This document shows positions 10,693 through 19,357 of a stretch of 64,000 nt of DNA, piece by piece. Location: positions 248,001 through 312,000 of the forward strand of contig NZ_JAQGJM010000008.1 in assembly GCF_028290625.1 (NCBI RefSeq). Direction: 5' to 3'. The notes beneath the pieces are model-generated. The model was given only the letters and a program-made list of their open reading frames with translations. It searched no databases and was not told where the DNA came from. This stretch comes from Devosia sp. (lineage in GTDB: Bacteria > Pseudomonadota > Alphaproteobacteria > Rhizobiales > Devosiaceae). The translations under genes and the position numbers were made by a program. Within the stretch, counting starts at the first letter, position 1. Each line of letters starts with the position of its first letter.

Positions 10693-11283
10693 TCATTTTT
10701 GAAAGGGCGCGGGTGACCGCGCCTTTTTTTGTTTGGGCGGCTGTCGGGCCTTGATATCGCCGGTGACGGCGATGGTTGGCACCCGAAAGCCCATGGCGAT
10801 CCAGGAGCCGAGCAACTTGGCGTAGAACCCGGCGGTTGCCATTGCGCCAGCGGGGATATCGCCAGTGAGCTCAGTACCCGGTGGCAGGTCGCCGGTCTGG
10901 GTGCGCAGGTTGAGCGGGGGCAGAGGCTTCCCGGCCCAGAGCCCGGCATAGAGGCTCAGCCAGTGGCCGTTCTTGAATTCGGTGAAGATGGGGGTGTTGC
11001 AACAGTTGGCGAGCACGCGCCGGGTGGGCGAGGTCGGCGTCAGGTGAAACTGGACGAGGTTTTGGGTGCCGTCTGGAAAGCGAACGCGATCCTTTCGGTA
11101 GAGCAGATAGTGGGTTCCGCCATTGGCTTCCTGGAGTGGAAAGGCTGGTGGTACGGAAGCGAGCCGGGCGCCAGCCTCTCGGCAACTCGTGCAATGACAT
11201 TCCGCGTTGATGAGCGGCTCGCCGATGACCTCAAGGTGGAACTGGCCGCAGGCACAGCTCAAGCGTGTCGTGGAGTGGGGCAT
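10693..11283 (-). CDS. GFA/CENP-V-domain zinc protein
   Basis: A 196-residue protein of the glutathione-dependent formaldehyde-activating (GFA) / CENP-V fold. The zinc-binding cysteines are visible: SCACGQ, then CHCTSCREAG about 20 residues later, and a later CCNTPIF. The family includes enzymes acting on S-hydroxymethyl-glutathione, but most members have no known substrate, so no reaction is assigned. The ATG at 11283 gives a normal N-terminus (MPHSTTRLSC); a frame from 11367 adds 28 unlikely residues. It is convergent with sucB and shares its terminator region. Confidence 0.8.
   Translation of the reverse strand: MPHSTTRLSCACGQFHLEVIGEPLINAECHCTSCREAGARLASVPPAFPLQEANGGTHYLLYRKDRVRFPDGTQNLVQFHLTPTSPTRRVLANCCNTPIFTEFKNGHWLSLYAGLWAGKPLPPLNLRTQTGDLPPGTELTGDIPAGAMATAGFYAKLLGSWIAMGFRVPTIAVTGDIKARQPPKQKKARSPAPFQK
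10704..10731 (+). terminator. Rho-independent terminator of sucB
   Basis: Stem GGCGCGG (10706-10712), loop GTGA, stem CCGCGCC (10717-10723), followed by seven or more T residues. It lies 26 bases after the sucB stop. It also falls inside the last codons of the convergent GFA-domain gene, whose C-terminal PKQKKARSPAPFQK is encoded by it. Confidence 0.9.
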
Positions 11284-11404
11284 CGGAACGCAGATCCTTT
11301 TGGCGACGACGAAAGCGGCTGCATCTCGACCCTGGGGAGGTGCGGAGAGGGGTGCGCCCATCAACATTACGTCCTAGACTGTACACATCCAGGGAGATTT
11401 GGCG

Positions 11405-12163
11405 ATGTCTGACAAGGTTCTGATCGTTACCGGCGGGTCGCGCGGGATTGGCGCGGCGACGGCGGTGTTGGCGGCGGAGCGGGGTTATGGGGTCATCGTC
11501 AATTATGCGGGCAATGTCGAAGCGGCGGAGCGAGTTTGCGCGACGGTCCATGGCAAGGGTGGCGAGGCCGTGGCGGTGCGGGGCGATGTGACGCTGGAGG
11601 CGGATATCGACCATATTTTCGCCGCGGCCGATCGCATGGGGAGGCTGGCGGGACTGGTCAATAACGCTGGGACGATCGAGCCCAGCATTCGGGTCGAGGA
11701 TTTGGACCTGGCGCGGTTGCAGCGGATTTTCGCGGTCAATACGTTCGGGTCGATCCTATGCGCCGGGCGCGCAGTGCGGCGGATGTCGACCAAGTTCGGC
11801 GGGCAGGGCGGGGCCATCGTCAATGTGACGTCAGCGGCGGCCAAGCTGGGCGCACCCAATACCTATGTGGATTACGCGGCGGCCAAGGGCGCCATCGACA
11901 GCTTCACCGTCGGGCTGGCGCTGGAAGTGGCGGGCGACGGTATTCGGGTCAATGGCGTACGGCCGGGCATTATAGCCACCGATATCCATGCGGCGGGTGG
12001 CGATCCGGACCGGGCAAGCCGGCTTGGACCATCGCTGCCGATCCCGCGGCCGGGCACGGCGGAGGAGGTGGCGAGGGCGATTTTGTGGCTGCTGTCGGAT
12101 GAGGCCAGTTACACCACCGGCTCGGTGATCAATGTGACGGGCGGCCGGGGGATCGCGCCCTAG
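11405..12163 (+). CDS. Short-chain dehydrogenase/reductase
   Basis: Classical SDR oxidoreductase, 252 residues, probably NADP-preferring because the cofactor motif is TGGSRGIGAA with an arginine after the second glycine. NNAG is at LVNNAGTIEP and the catalytic Tyr-Lys pair is in YVDYAAAKGA. The C-terminal ITGG-like TTGSVINVTGGRG ends as in glucose-1-dehydrogenase/FabG-like members. The start at 11405 follows GGGAGAT. It stands alone, and the substrate cannot be deduced. Confidence 0.85.
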   Translation: MSDKVLIVTGGSRGIGAATAVLAAERGYGVIVNYAGNVEAAERVCATVHGKGGEAVAVRGDVTLEADIDHIFAAADRMGRLAGLVNNAGTIEPSIRVEDLDLARLQRIFAVNTFGSILCAGRAVRRMSTKFGGQGGAIVNVTSAAAKLGAPNTYVDYAAAKGAIDSFTVGLALEVAGDGIRVNGVRPGIIATDIHAAGGDPDRASRLGPSLPIPRPGTAEEVARAILWLLSDEASYTTGSVINVTGGRGIAP

Positions 12164-12372
12164 GCGATTGGTTGCCGCCGTCGGTCTTGCGTTCGTTGAA
12201 GAGACCCCTCCCCGCAAGGGGCAGCGAAGGGAGGGGCGCTGGGCGGCAGGGAGGCCGCTACATCGATTCGGCTAGGCGAATTTGCCGATTATCTCGTGCA
12301 AAAGTGATGGCCCAACCGGTGCACAGCAACAAGCGGGCAAGGTTTTGCCGGTATCAGCCCCCTAAAGGTGCT

Positions 12373-12855
12373 ATGGCGCGGGTTGAGTGTTCCGGAGTGG
12401 TTTGGTTGACGGGTTTGAGAGCGGTTGCATGCGTGGCGATGGTGGTGCTGACGGGCGGGGTGGCCAAGGGGCAGGACGGCGACGCCAAGCTGGTCGGTGA
12501 GTTGATGGCGTTTCACGCCTCGGCCGCCATCGTTTCGGCGATGACCTCGCATTGCTACGAAACCACCGGGCTTGACGGCGCCTATGAGGAAGCCGGCGAC
12601 AACTGGTATCTGCGCAATGTGGGATTTCTGGACCTAGCCGACCGGGTGATCGAGCGGCTGGGTGGCGGCGCGCCGGGGCAGCTTGAAACGGCCGAGACTT
12701 ATGGCGGGGCGCAGATCATGGCCGCCTATAACCAGGCCGGGGACAAGGAGGAGTTTTGTCGCAACTTCCTGGCCGAGGTCGAGGGCGGGGCGATGGATAT
12801 CGATAAACAGTTGTCGGGCCCATTAAAAAAGGCCCAGGAAATCGCCTCGCAGTGA
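12373..12855 (+). CDS. Secreted hypothetical protein
   Basis: About 160 residues from the ATG at 12373. The first 35 residues form a signal peptide (hydrophobic core LRAVACVAMVVLTGGVAKG, likely cleaved before QDGD). The mature part is acidic and mainly helical, with two cysteines (SHCYETT and EEFCRNF) that could form one disulfide. I do not recognise the family. In-frame sequence upstream to 12172 contains repeat-like DNA and is unlikely to be translated. Next to it lies another small secreted protein. Confidence 0.6.
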   Translation: MARVECSGVVWLTGLRAVACVAMVVLTGGVAKGQDGDAKLVGELMAFHASAAIVSAMTSHCYETTGLDGAYEEAGDNWYLRNVGFLDLADRVIERLGGGAPGQLETAETYGGAQIMAAYNQAGDKEEFCRNFLAEVEGGAMDIDKQLSGPLKKAQEIASQ

Positions 12856-12914
12856 AAGCATGACTTGGCGGACGGCGCCGATGCGATAAGCTCATCATCG
12901 CGGGGAGGGCGGCG

Positions 12915-13406
12915 ATGCGGCTGTTGGGGGCGTTGTTGGTGGTGGCGGGAGTGATCGCGCCGGCATTGGGAGCAGAGTGCCCGCTGGTGAATGCGCGCTA
13001 CGATCAGCCGGGCAGCGACTGGATCATCGAATTTCATGAAGTGCCGGTTTCGGCGATGGTCAACCAGACCGCCGCCTTCACCATGACCCTGCCCAAATCC
13101 GGCGTGGTGCTGCGCGGCGACGTGTGGCAGCCGAACGGTTACGCGCAATCCTGGGGCGCTTTGGAAGGCCCCTGCGATCCTAAGGCCGACGCCAAGAAGG
13201 TGCAGACCTGCCGCCTGTGGGAAGCGGTGGTCTATACCGAGATGGTGAACGGCATCAGCGTGCTGGCGAGCAATGATCTGGCGCCGGCACCGCTGCAGAT
13301 CCTGTTGCCACAACTGACCTCGGCGATGTGGTATTCGAGCTATCGGCGCGAGTTTAATGACGCCGATCCGGGCGATGTGTTCACTTTTGCCGGGTGTGCA
13401 AGGTAG
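12915..13406 (+). CDS. Secreted hypothetical protein with several cysteines
   Basis: 163 residues with a signal peptide (MRLLGALLVVAGVIAPALGA, cleavage before ECPLV). The mature part has four cysteines (ECPLV, GPCDPK, QTCRLW, AGCAR), suggesting two disulfides and a periplasmic location. GGGAGGGCGGCG just upstream supplies the ribosome binding site. I do not recognise a family. It follows another secreted gene by 59 bases in the same direction, so the pair may be one unit. Confidence 0.6.
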   Translation: MRLLGALLVVAGVIAPALGAECPLVNARYDQPGSDWIIEFHEVPVSAMVNQTAAFTMTLPKSGVVLRGDVWQPNGYAQSWGALEGPCDPKADAKKVQTCRLWEAVVYTEMVNGISVLASNDLAPAPLQILLPQLTSAMWYSSYRREFNDADPGDVFTFAGCAR

Positions 13407-13708
13407 CGGCTGGCTTTCTAGCATCAGCACGCGATTCATCCCCACCCCCTGCCTTCCCGCGGACTTGATCCGCGGGCCTCTATCGGTATGGCACAAGCGG
13501 CCAGTGGCCCGCGGGTCAAGCCCGCGGGAAGGACAGGTGTGAGATTTGGGTAAGCAGGAGCGCCAGCGGCTGGAGAGAAAATGCAGTCGGCTGGAGTGCC
13601 CCATCCGCTTTCTACGTGCAGAATGGGCTGATGAGACCGCCGGATTTCGGCTTTCGCCCCAGCGACGCCCCGTATAGGTATGGATCGTCATAACTGCGCG
13701 GTGGTCCG
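13407..13708. other. 302-base intergenic region with class A repeat
   Basis: No gene supported. It holds repeat A copy 1 (13452-13532) followed by roughly 175 bases that should include the promoter of the LysE-type gene. No clear regulatory motif was seen in the rest. Confidence 0.5.
13452..13532. repeat. Double-hairpin intergenic repeat, class A copy 1
   Basis: Two hairpins about 35 bases apart, each with an 8-bp stem around a CTTGA or TCAAG loop, flanked by CCTT and AAGG. Left stem CCCGCGGA/TCCGCGGG; right stem CCCGCGGG/CCCGCGGG. The change at stem position 8 is compensated within each hairpin, while left-to-right pairing would be imperfect. Confidence 0.9.
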
Positions 13709-14341
13709 ATGAGCTTTCCATGGTTTGAATTTGCCGGCCTGATGCTGGCATTCGCCATCAATGCGGTCATTCCGGGCGCGGATTTCGCCATGGTGCTGCG
13801 GCAATCGATTGCGCAGGATCGGCGGGCGGCTTTGTTCACCTCGGCGGGGATCGCCACCTCGATCCTGGTGCATGGCAGTTACACGCTGCTGGGCGTTGGC
13901 GTGATCGTGGGGCAGTCGCTGCTGCTGTTCAACATTTTGAAATGGGCGGGCGCCGCTTATCTGGTGTGGCTGGCGATCGCGGCGCTGCGCAGTCCAGCGC
14001 CGACGCCGCCGATCATTGGGGATGAGAGCGAGGCGCGGCGCAGCGATTGGGCGGCGTTCGGCCTGGGTTTTTTGACCAACCTGCTCAACCCCAAGGCGGT
14101 GCTGTTTTTCCTCGCGCTGTTCACCACGCTCGTGTCCGCGCATACCGGCGGCGACATCAAGGTGTTCTATGTGCTGTGCATGAGCATGATGCTTTTTGCC
14201 TGGTTTGCGCTGGTGTCGATTTTCTTTACGACGGCTAGCGTGCGACAGGGCTTTTTCCGTCTGGGCCGGTGGTTTAATCGTGTCACCGGCATTACATTCA
14301 TTTTACTGGCCATTCGTGTAGCAGTGGCACAGCAGCACTAG
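13709..14341 (+). CDS. LysE/RhtB-family amino-acid exporter
   Basis: 210-residue inner-membrane protein with about six hydrophobic segments. The N-terminal signature [20 protein letters not shown] (here [15 protein letters not shown]) and [19 protein letters not shown] are characteristic of LysE/RhtB exporters of amino acids such as homoserine, threonine or lysine. Substrate unknown. It ends 19 bases before lpd, so it may be co-transcribed with it, although the functions look unrelated. Confidence 0.9.
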   Translation: MSFPWFEFAGLMLAFAINAVIPGADFAMVLRQSIAQDRRAALFTSAGIATSILVHGSYTLLGVGVIVGQSLLLFNILKWAGAAYLVWLAIAALRSPAPTPPIIGDESEARRSDWAAFGLGFLTNLLNPKAVLFFLALFTTLVSAHTGGDIKVFYVLCMSMMLFAWFALVSIFFTTASVRQGFFRLGRWFNRVTGITFILLAIRVAVAQQH

Positions 14342-14360
14342 CAGTTTGGGGCTTTCCATC

Positions 14361-15770
14361 ATGGCAGACGCGTTCGATCTCACCATCATCGGCTCGGGTC
14401 CGGGCGGCTATGTCGCGGCAATCCGTGCGGCCCAACTGGGGATGAAGGTTGCGGTGGTGGAGAAGTGGAGCACGCTGGGAGGCACCTGCCTCAATATCGG
14501 CTGCATCCCCTCCAAGGCGCTGCTGCATGCCAGCGAAATGTTCGAGGAGGCCGGCCACGGCTTCAAGGCGCTGGGGATCGATATTCCGGCGCCGGTGCTG
14601 AACCTGCCACAGATGATGAACCACAAGATCGACACGGTGGCCGCCAATGTGGGCGGGGTGGATTATCTGTTCAAGAAAAACAAGATCACCACGTTCCGCG
14701 GCATCGGCACCATTGCGGCGCCGGGCAAGGTATTCGTGACGCCCGAGAATGGCGCACGCACCGAGATTGAGACCAAGAACATCGTCATCGCCTCGGGGTC
14801 GGTTTCCGCCAACCTGCCGGGAATCGAAATCGACGAGAAGCAGATCGTGACTTCGACCGGGGCGCTGAACCTGGACAAGGTGCCGAAGCGCCTGCTGGTG
14901 ATCGGCGCGGGCGTGATCGGGCTGGAACTGGGTTCGGTCTGGGCGCGGCTGGGGTCGCAGGTGACCGTGGTCGAGTTCCTCGACCGGATTTTGCCGGGCA
15001 TGGACAGCGAAGTGGCGCGGCAATTCCAGCGCATGCTGCAAAAGCAGGGCATGGAATTCAAGCTGTCGAGCAAGGTCGCGGGCATCGACAAGCAGGATGA
15101 TGGCTCGCTCAAGGTGCGGATCGAGCCGGCCAAGGGCGGCGACATGGAGCTGCTGGATGCCGACGTGGCGCTGGTGGCGATCGGGCGGAAGCCGTTCACC
15201 GACGGGCTGGGGCTGGATATCGTCGGCGTGGCGCTGGACGAGCGTGGGCGCGTGCGCGTCGATGCGCAGTTCAAGACTTCGGTGGATGGCATCTATGCCA
15301 TTGGCGATGTGATCGCCGGGCCGATGCTGGCGCACAAGGCTGAGGACGAGGGCATTGCGGTGGCCGAGATTCTCAATGGGCAGGCCGGGCATGTGAACTA
15401 CGCGGCAATGCCGGCGGTGGTGTACACCAATCCGGAAATCGCCACGGTCGGCAAGACCGAGGACGAACTCAAGGCCGAGGGCATCAACTACAAGATCGGC
15501 AAGTTCCCGTTCACCGCCAATGGCCGCGCCAAGGCGATGCTGGCGACGCAGGGCTTCGTCAAGATTTTGGCGGATGTCGAGACCGACCGGGTGCTGGGCG
15601 CTCATATCGTGGGCAAGAATGCCGGCGAGATGATCCACGAACTGGTGGTGCTGATGGAGTTCTCGGGTTCGGCCGAAGACCTGTCGCGGACCACGCATGC
15701 GCATCCGACACTGTCGGAAGCGGTGCGCGAGGCGGCACTGTCGCTCGAGGATGGCGCGATCCATATTTAG
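14361..15770 (+). CDS. lpd: Dihydrolipoyl dehydrogenase (E3)
   Basis: FAD-dependent E3 that reoxidises dihydrolipoyl groups of 2-oxoglutarate dehydrogenase with NAD. 469 residues. FAD motif [10 protein letters not shown] near the N-terminus; redox-active disulfide CLNIGC (Cys43, Cys48); NAD-binding [16 protein letters not shown]-binding YAIGDV; C-terminal HAHPTLSEA with the catalytic His-Glu pair. The ATG at 14361 is the usual start; an upstream TTG would add five residues. It lies 3.7 kb from sucB, with GFA, SDR, secreted-protein and LysE genes between. Confidence 0.97.
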   Translation: MADAFDLTIIGSGPGGYVAAIRAAQLGMKVAVVEKWSTLGGTCLNIGCIPSKALLHASEMFEEAGHGFKALGIDIPAPVLNLPQMMNHKIDTVAANVGGVDYLFKKNKITTFRGIGTIAAPGKVFVTPENGARTEIETKNIVIASGSVSANLPGIEIDEKQIVTSTGALNLDKVPKRLLVIGAGVIGLELGSVWARLGSQVTVVEFLDRILPGMDSEVARQFQRMLQKQGMEFKLSSKVAGIDKQDDGSLKVRIEPAKGGDMELLDADVALVAIGRKPFTDGLGLDIVGVALDERGRVRVDAQFKTSVDGIYAIGDVIAGPMLAHKAEDEGIAVAEILNGQAGHVNYAAMPAVVYTNPEIATVGKTEDELKAEGINYKIGKFPFTANGRAKAMLATQGFVKILADVETDRVLGAHIVGKNAGEMIHELVVLMEFSGSAEDLSRTTHAHPTLSEAVREAALSLEDGAIHI

Positions 15771-15805
15771 GCAGGAGAACCCCCCCTGAAGGCCAATCCA
15801 CGGTG

Positions 15806-15885
15806 CTGCCCGCGGACTTGATCCGCGGGTCGCTTTCCACTCGGCACAAGCGGCGAGAGGCCCGCGGGTCAAGCCCGCGGGAAGG
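15806..15885. repeat. Double-hairpin intergenic repeat, class A copy 2
   Basis: Located 36 bases after lpd. Left stem CCCGCGGA/TCCGCGGG, right stem CCCGCGGG/CCCGCGGG, loops CTTGA and TCAAG. As in copy 1, the two hairpins differ by a compensated base pair. Confidence 0.9.
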
Positions 15886-15982
15886 CCGGTGGGTGGGATG
15901 GGTGAGAGTTTCTTGCGCCCTCCGTCTTCCATACCAGATGGCCGCAGGCTAGAAGGGCGGGGCACGCGCTGAGGAGCTCCGC

Positions 15983-16825
15983 ATGACCACCGATTTCGAA
16001 ATCCGCTTTGCCATCGACCCGGTCAGCGCCGCGACGATGAATACCGACGAGCTGCGCGAGCACTTTTTGATCGAGGAATTGTTCACGCTGGGTGGGGTGA
16101 ACTGGACCTATTCGCACTATGACCGGCTGGCCATCGGCGGGGCGACGCCCGGTGGCACCGCGCTGGCGCTGGAGGCGATCAAGCCGACTGGGACGGCCAA
16201 TTTTCTGGATCGGCGGGAGCTGATCGCGGTCAACATCGGTGGGGCCGGGAGCATCAGCGTCGATGGCGCGAGCCATAAGCTGGCGGCGCGGGATATGCTT
16301 TATGTGGGAATGGGCGCCAAGGCGGTGAGCTTTGCTTCGGACGATGCGGACGAGCCGGCCAAGTTTTACCTGATCAGCGCGCCGGCGCATGCGAGCCATC
16401 CGAGCAAACTCATCAAGATCGACGATGCCAAGCGGGTCGATCTGGGGAGCCAGGCGACGAGCAATGAACGCTCGATCTTCCAGTTTATCCATCCTGAAGG
16501 CGCCAAGACCTGCCAATTGGTGGTTGGGATGACGACGCTGGCGGCGGGATCGGTGTGGAACACCATGCCGAGCCATTATCACGACCGGCGCAGCGAGGCG
16601 TATCTGTACTTCGATCTCGCCGATGACGCGCGGGTGGTGCACCTGATGGGCGAATATGACGAGACGCGGCACCTGATGGTCAAGAACGAGGAGGCGGTTT
16701 TGTCGCCGTCCTGGTCGATCCATTCGGGGGTGGGGACCGCAAGCTATACCTTCATCTGGGCGATGGCGGGCGACAATGTCGACTATACCGACGTTGACAA
16801 GGTGGCGATGGAAGAACTGCGCTGA
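15983..16825 (+). CDS. kduI: 5-dehydro-4-deoxy-D-glucuronate isomerase
   Basis: KduI, which isomerises 5-keto-4-deoxyuronate to 2,5-diketo-3-deoxygluconate in pectin/uronate breakdown. 280 residues, the family's size, a two-cupin protein. Zinc ligands are recognisable in the C-terminal cupin: MPSHYHDRRSEAYLYF gives His-His-Glu and a later histidine is in LSPSWSIHSGVG. GAGGAG lies before the ATG. The stop overlaps the start of kduD by one base, so translation is coupled. First gene of kduI-kduD-kdgF. Confidence 0.95.
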   Translation: MTTDFEIRFAIDPVSAATMNTDELREHFLIEELFTLGGVNWTYSHYDRLAIGGATPGGTALALEAIKPTGTANFLDRRELIAVNIGGAGSISVDGASHKLAARDMLYVGMGAKAVSFASDDADEPAKFYLISAPAHASHPSKLIKIDDAKRVDLGSQATSNERSIFQFIHPEGAKTCQLVVGMTTLAAGSVWNTMPSHYHDRRSEAYLYFDLADDARVVHLMGEYDETRHLMVKNEEAVLSPSWSIHSGVGTASYTFIWAMAGDNVDYTDVDKVAMEELR

Positions 16826-17580
16826 TGGATTTGTCGGCGTTCAGCCTTGAGGGCAAGGCGGTTCTGGTGACGGGCGCCAATACCGGGATCGGGCAAGGGA
16901 TTGCGGTGTCGATCGGTCGGGCCGGTGGACGGGTGATCGGCGTTGGACGCTCATCGCTGGATGAGACGGCGGGATTGATGGCGGCGATTGGCGCGGAGTT
17001 CGTGCCGGTGAGCGCGGACCTGTCGAGCGGCGCGCCGGAAATGTTCGAACGGGCCTGGGAGGCGCATGGGCCGATCGATGGGCTGGTGAATAATGCCGGT
17101 ATCATCAAGCGCGTCGACGCGGTGGATTTCACCGAGGCCGATTGGGACGAGGTGATGGACGTCAATCTCAAGGCGATGTTCTTTTTGTGCCAGGCGTTTG
17201 GACGCAAAGTTCTGGCCGCAGGGCGGGCGGGGAAGATCGTCAATATCGCCTCGATGCTGAGCTTTCAGGGCGGCATTCGGGTCGCGAGTTATACGGCGTC
17301 CAAGCACGGTGTTTTGGGCGTTACGCGGCTGTTGGCCAATGAGTGGGCGGCGCGCGGGATCAATGTGAACGCCATCGCGCCCGGCTATATCGAGAGCAAT
17401 AATACCACGGCGCTGCGCGCGGATGCCGATCGGTCGGCAGGGATTTTGGCACGAATACCGGCGGGGCGCTGGGGCGAGCCGAGCGATATCGGCGACGCGG
17501 CGGTATTCCTGCTGTCGCGGGCGGCGGGATATATGCACGGCGCTGTGGTGCCGGTGGACGGGGGCTGGTTGGCGAGGTGA
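16825..17580 (+). CDS. kduD: 2-dehydro-3-deoxy-D-gluconate 5-dehydrogenase
   Basis: SDR-family KduD, which reduces 2,5-diketo-3-deoxygluconate to 2-keto-3-deoxygluconate. 251 residues. Cofactor motif TGANTGIGQG, NNAG at LVNNAGIIKR, and catalytic YTASK in VASYTASKHG. The final PVDGGWLAR is typical of KduD. It shares an ATGA-type overlap with kduI, and its stop overlaps or closely precedes kdgF, so the three genes form one operon. Confidence 0.93.
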   Translation: MDLSAFSLEGKAVLVTGANTGIGQGIAVSIGRAGGRVIGVGRSSLDETAGLMAAIGAEFVPVSADLSSGAPEMFERAWEAHGPIDGLVNNAGIIKRVDAVDFTEADWDEVMDVNLKAMFFLCQAFGRKVLAAGRAGKIVNIASMLSFQGGIRVASYTASKHGVLGVTRLLANEWAARGINVNAIAPGYIESNNTTALRADADRSAGILARIPAGRWGEPSDIGDAAVFLLSRAAGYMHGAVVPVDGGWLAR

Positions 17581-17582
17581 GC

Positions 17583-17912
17583 ATGGACAAGGTTTTTGCG
17601 CAGGCGGGTGATGCGGCCTGGATCGAAGTGGCGACGGGAAATCGGCGGCGAGTGCTGATCCACACGCCGGAGCTGATGCAGGTGGAGTTCGGGTTCGAGG
17701 CGGGTGCGGTGGGGGCGCTGCATAGCCATCCGCATGTGCAGGTGAGCTATGTTGCCGAGGGGAGCTTTGAGGTGACCATTGACGGGGTGACCCAGGTTGT
17801 GGGGACCGGGGGGAGTTTCATTGTCCCCAGCGGGTTGGTGCATGGAGTGAAGGCGCTGGAGGCGGGGCGGTTGGTGGATGTGTTTACGCCGGCGCGGGCG
17901 GATTTTCTTTAG
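17583..17912 (+). CDS. kdgF: KdgF-like cupin, unsaturated-uronate processing
   Basis: 109-residue cupin closely resembling KdgF, which linearises 4,5-unsaturated uronates to the substrate of KduI. Metal-site motif HSHPHVQVSYVAEGSFEV and the second histidine in PSGLVHGVKALE are present, and the ending LVDVFTPARADFL is characteristic. The ATG at 17583 follows kduD by two bases; a GTG at 17577 overlapping the kduD stop is an alternative. Placement with kduI and kduD supports the assignment. Confidence 0.88.
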   Translation: MDKVFAQAGDAAWIEVATGNRRRVLIHTPELMQVEFGFEAGAVGALHSHPHVQVSYVAEGSFEVTIDGVTQVVGTGGSFIVPSGLVHGVKALEAGRLVDVFTPARADFL

Positions 17913-17940
17913 CTAGAATGCGATCTACCCAAACCACCGC

Positions 17941-18020
17941 CCTTCCCGCGGACTTGATCCGCGGGCCTTTGGCCGCTTGTGCCGTGTTGAGAGGGGCCCG
18001 CGGATCAAGTCCGCGGGAGG
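17941..18020. repeat. Double-hairpin intergenic repeat, class A copy 3
   Basis: Between the convergent ends of kdgF and the M15-like gene. Both stems are of the CCCGCGGA/TCCGCGGG form with CTTGA and TCAAG loops. No T-tract follows, so terminator function is uncertain. Confidence 0.9.
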
Positions 18021-18045
18021 GACAGTGGGTGGGGAGTCTTGAGGC

Positions 18046-18666
18046 TTACCCAATTTCATCCAGCATCGCGGCGTAAGCCTGCTCATGCTTCCCCGCCCAG
18101 TTCGCCTTCCCCGGCTCCGTCAATCTCCCACGCCTCGGCGGGATGAAACTGTAAATCCCCCGTATCGGCTCTTCCCGCCATTGCAGGTTGAAAGCCGCGA
18201 ATTTGGGGAAGAATTCCATATCGGAATAAGGCAAGTGGTCGTGGACCCACCAGGCCATGGCTTCCCAATCGCCGGTGCGTTCGTAGTAGGGGATGAAGCG
18301 GTTGACGATGATGCAGGCGGTGGCGCCCATGCGGTCGGCGGCGTCGCGACGGTCCCAGATGTGGCCGGCAAAATTGCCTTCGTTGCTGCCGCAGTTCAGC
18401 CTGTTGATATTGCCGAAATGGTTGACCTCGGGCGAGCGATAGGCCGAGCGCACCGAGAGCCGGCCGAAGCGGGCTTGTAGCGGTTCGAGCAGGGTTTCGC
18501 AGAGCACTTTGCCGGCGGCGATGGCGAGATCGGGATCGTCGGGGAGGTTCTGGAAGCCGTTGATGATGGCGATTTCGGAATAGAGAAAATCGCGCATGAA
18601 GAAGTTTTCCGACAGGCGGACGCGGCCGAAGGTTTCAAGGGCCTTGACGCTCTGGGGTTTTCGCAT
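18046..18666 (-). CDS. Conserved hypothetical, peptidase-M15-like pattern
   Basis: 206-residue protein without a signal peptide. ENFFMRDFLYSEIA near the N-terminus, then LLEPLQARFGRLSVRSAYRSPEVN and AGHIWDRRDAADRMG, recall the layout of peptidase_M15 D-Ala-D-Ala carboxypeptidases/endolysins (YRS motif, then a His-Asp cluster). However, the usual SxHxxGxAxD spacing is not kept, so enzymatic activity is doubtful. The ATG at 18666 has AGGAG seven bases upstream. A near-consensus EcfG-type promoter (GGAAA-N17-CGTT) precedes it. It is divergent from the TRIC-type channel gene. Confidence 0.5.
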   Translation of the reverse strand: MRKPQSVKALETFGRVRLSENFFMRDFLYSEIAIINGFQNLPDDPDLAIAAGKVLCETLLEPLQARFGRLSVRSAYRSPEVNHFGNINRLNCGSNEGNFAGHIWDRRDAADRMGATACIIVNRFIPYYERTGDWEAMAWWVHDHLPYSDMEFFPKFAAFNLQWREEPIRGIYSFIPPRRGRLTEPGKANWAGKHEQAYAAMLDEIG

Positions 18667-18700
18667 GACCAACTCCTAAGACGTCGAACTCTCCATTGGT

Positions 18701-18726
18701 AACGGAGCGGCGGCAACCCGGTTTCC
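18701..18726 (-). promoter_or_regulatory. Possible EcfG-type promoter of the M15-like gene
   Basis: On the minus strand GGAAA-N17-CGTT, one mismatch from the general-stress consensus GGAAC-N16/17-CGTT, with the -10 element 35 bases before the start codon. Weaker than the perfect sites at phyR and other genes. Confidence 0.35.
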
Positions 18727-18742
18727 ACGCCAAGGATAGTTC

Positions 18743-19357
18743 ATGCTCACCGTGATTTTCTATGTCGCCATTACCGTCGAAGCGATGACGGCGGCGCTGG
18801 CTGCCGGGCGGCGCAAGATGGATTGGTTCGGGGTCTGCGTGCTGGCCTGCGTGACGGCGCTCGGAGGTGGCTCGGCGCGCGATATCATCCTCGGGCATTA
18901 CCCGCTGAGCTGGGTGGAAAATCCCTACCTGCTGCTGATCAGTTGCGGGGCGGCGTTGCTGACCATTGCCATTGCGCGGGTGGTCGACCGGCTGCGCTGG
19001 CCGTTCCTGCTACTGGATGCGCTGGGCCTTGTGGTGTTTTCCATTATCGGCTGCAATGTGGGCATGGCGATGGGCGTGCATCCGATGATCGTCATCGTGG
19101 CGGGCATGCTGACGGGGATCACCGGCGGGATTTTGCGCGATGTACTGTGCAACGACGTTCCACTCGTGTTCAGTGGCGAGCTCTACGCCACGTGCTCGGC
19201 GGTGACGGGCGCGATCTATTACTTTGGCTTGCAGTGGGGCGGGCATGCGGATGTGATGATCGTGGTGGCCGGCGCGATCGGGTTTACCATGCGGGTGCTG
19301 GCGATCTTCTTCAAATGGGAGATGCCGAAATTCGTCTATGACAAGGATTTGCGATGA
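18743..19357 (+). CDS. UPF0126/TRIC-type cation channel membrane protein
   Basis: 204-residue polytopic membrane protein with about seven hydrophobic segments, built as two repeats. The paired glycine motifs GGGSARDIILG and GGILRDVLCNDVP are the hallmark of the UPF0126 (YicG) / bacterial TRIC family of trimeric potassium-type channels. AAGGA precedes the ATG. Its stop overlaps the start of the DUF4326 gene (ATGA), indicating translational coupling. Physiological ion not established. Confidence 0.88.
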   Translation: MLTVIFYVAITVEAMTAALAAGRRKMDWFGVCVLACVTALGGGSARDIILGHYPLSWVENPYLLLISCGAALLTIAIARVVDRLRWPFLLLDALGLVVFSIIGCNVGMAMGVHPMIVIVAGMLTGITGGILRDVLCNDVPLVFSGELYATCSAVTGAIYYFGLQWGGHADVMIVVAGAIGFTMRVLAIFFKWEMPKFVYDKDLR

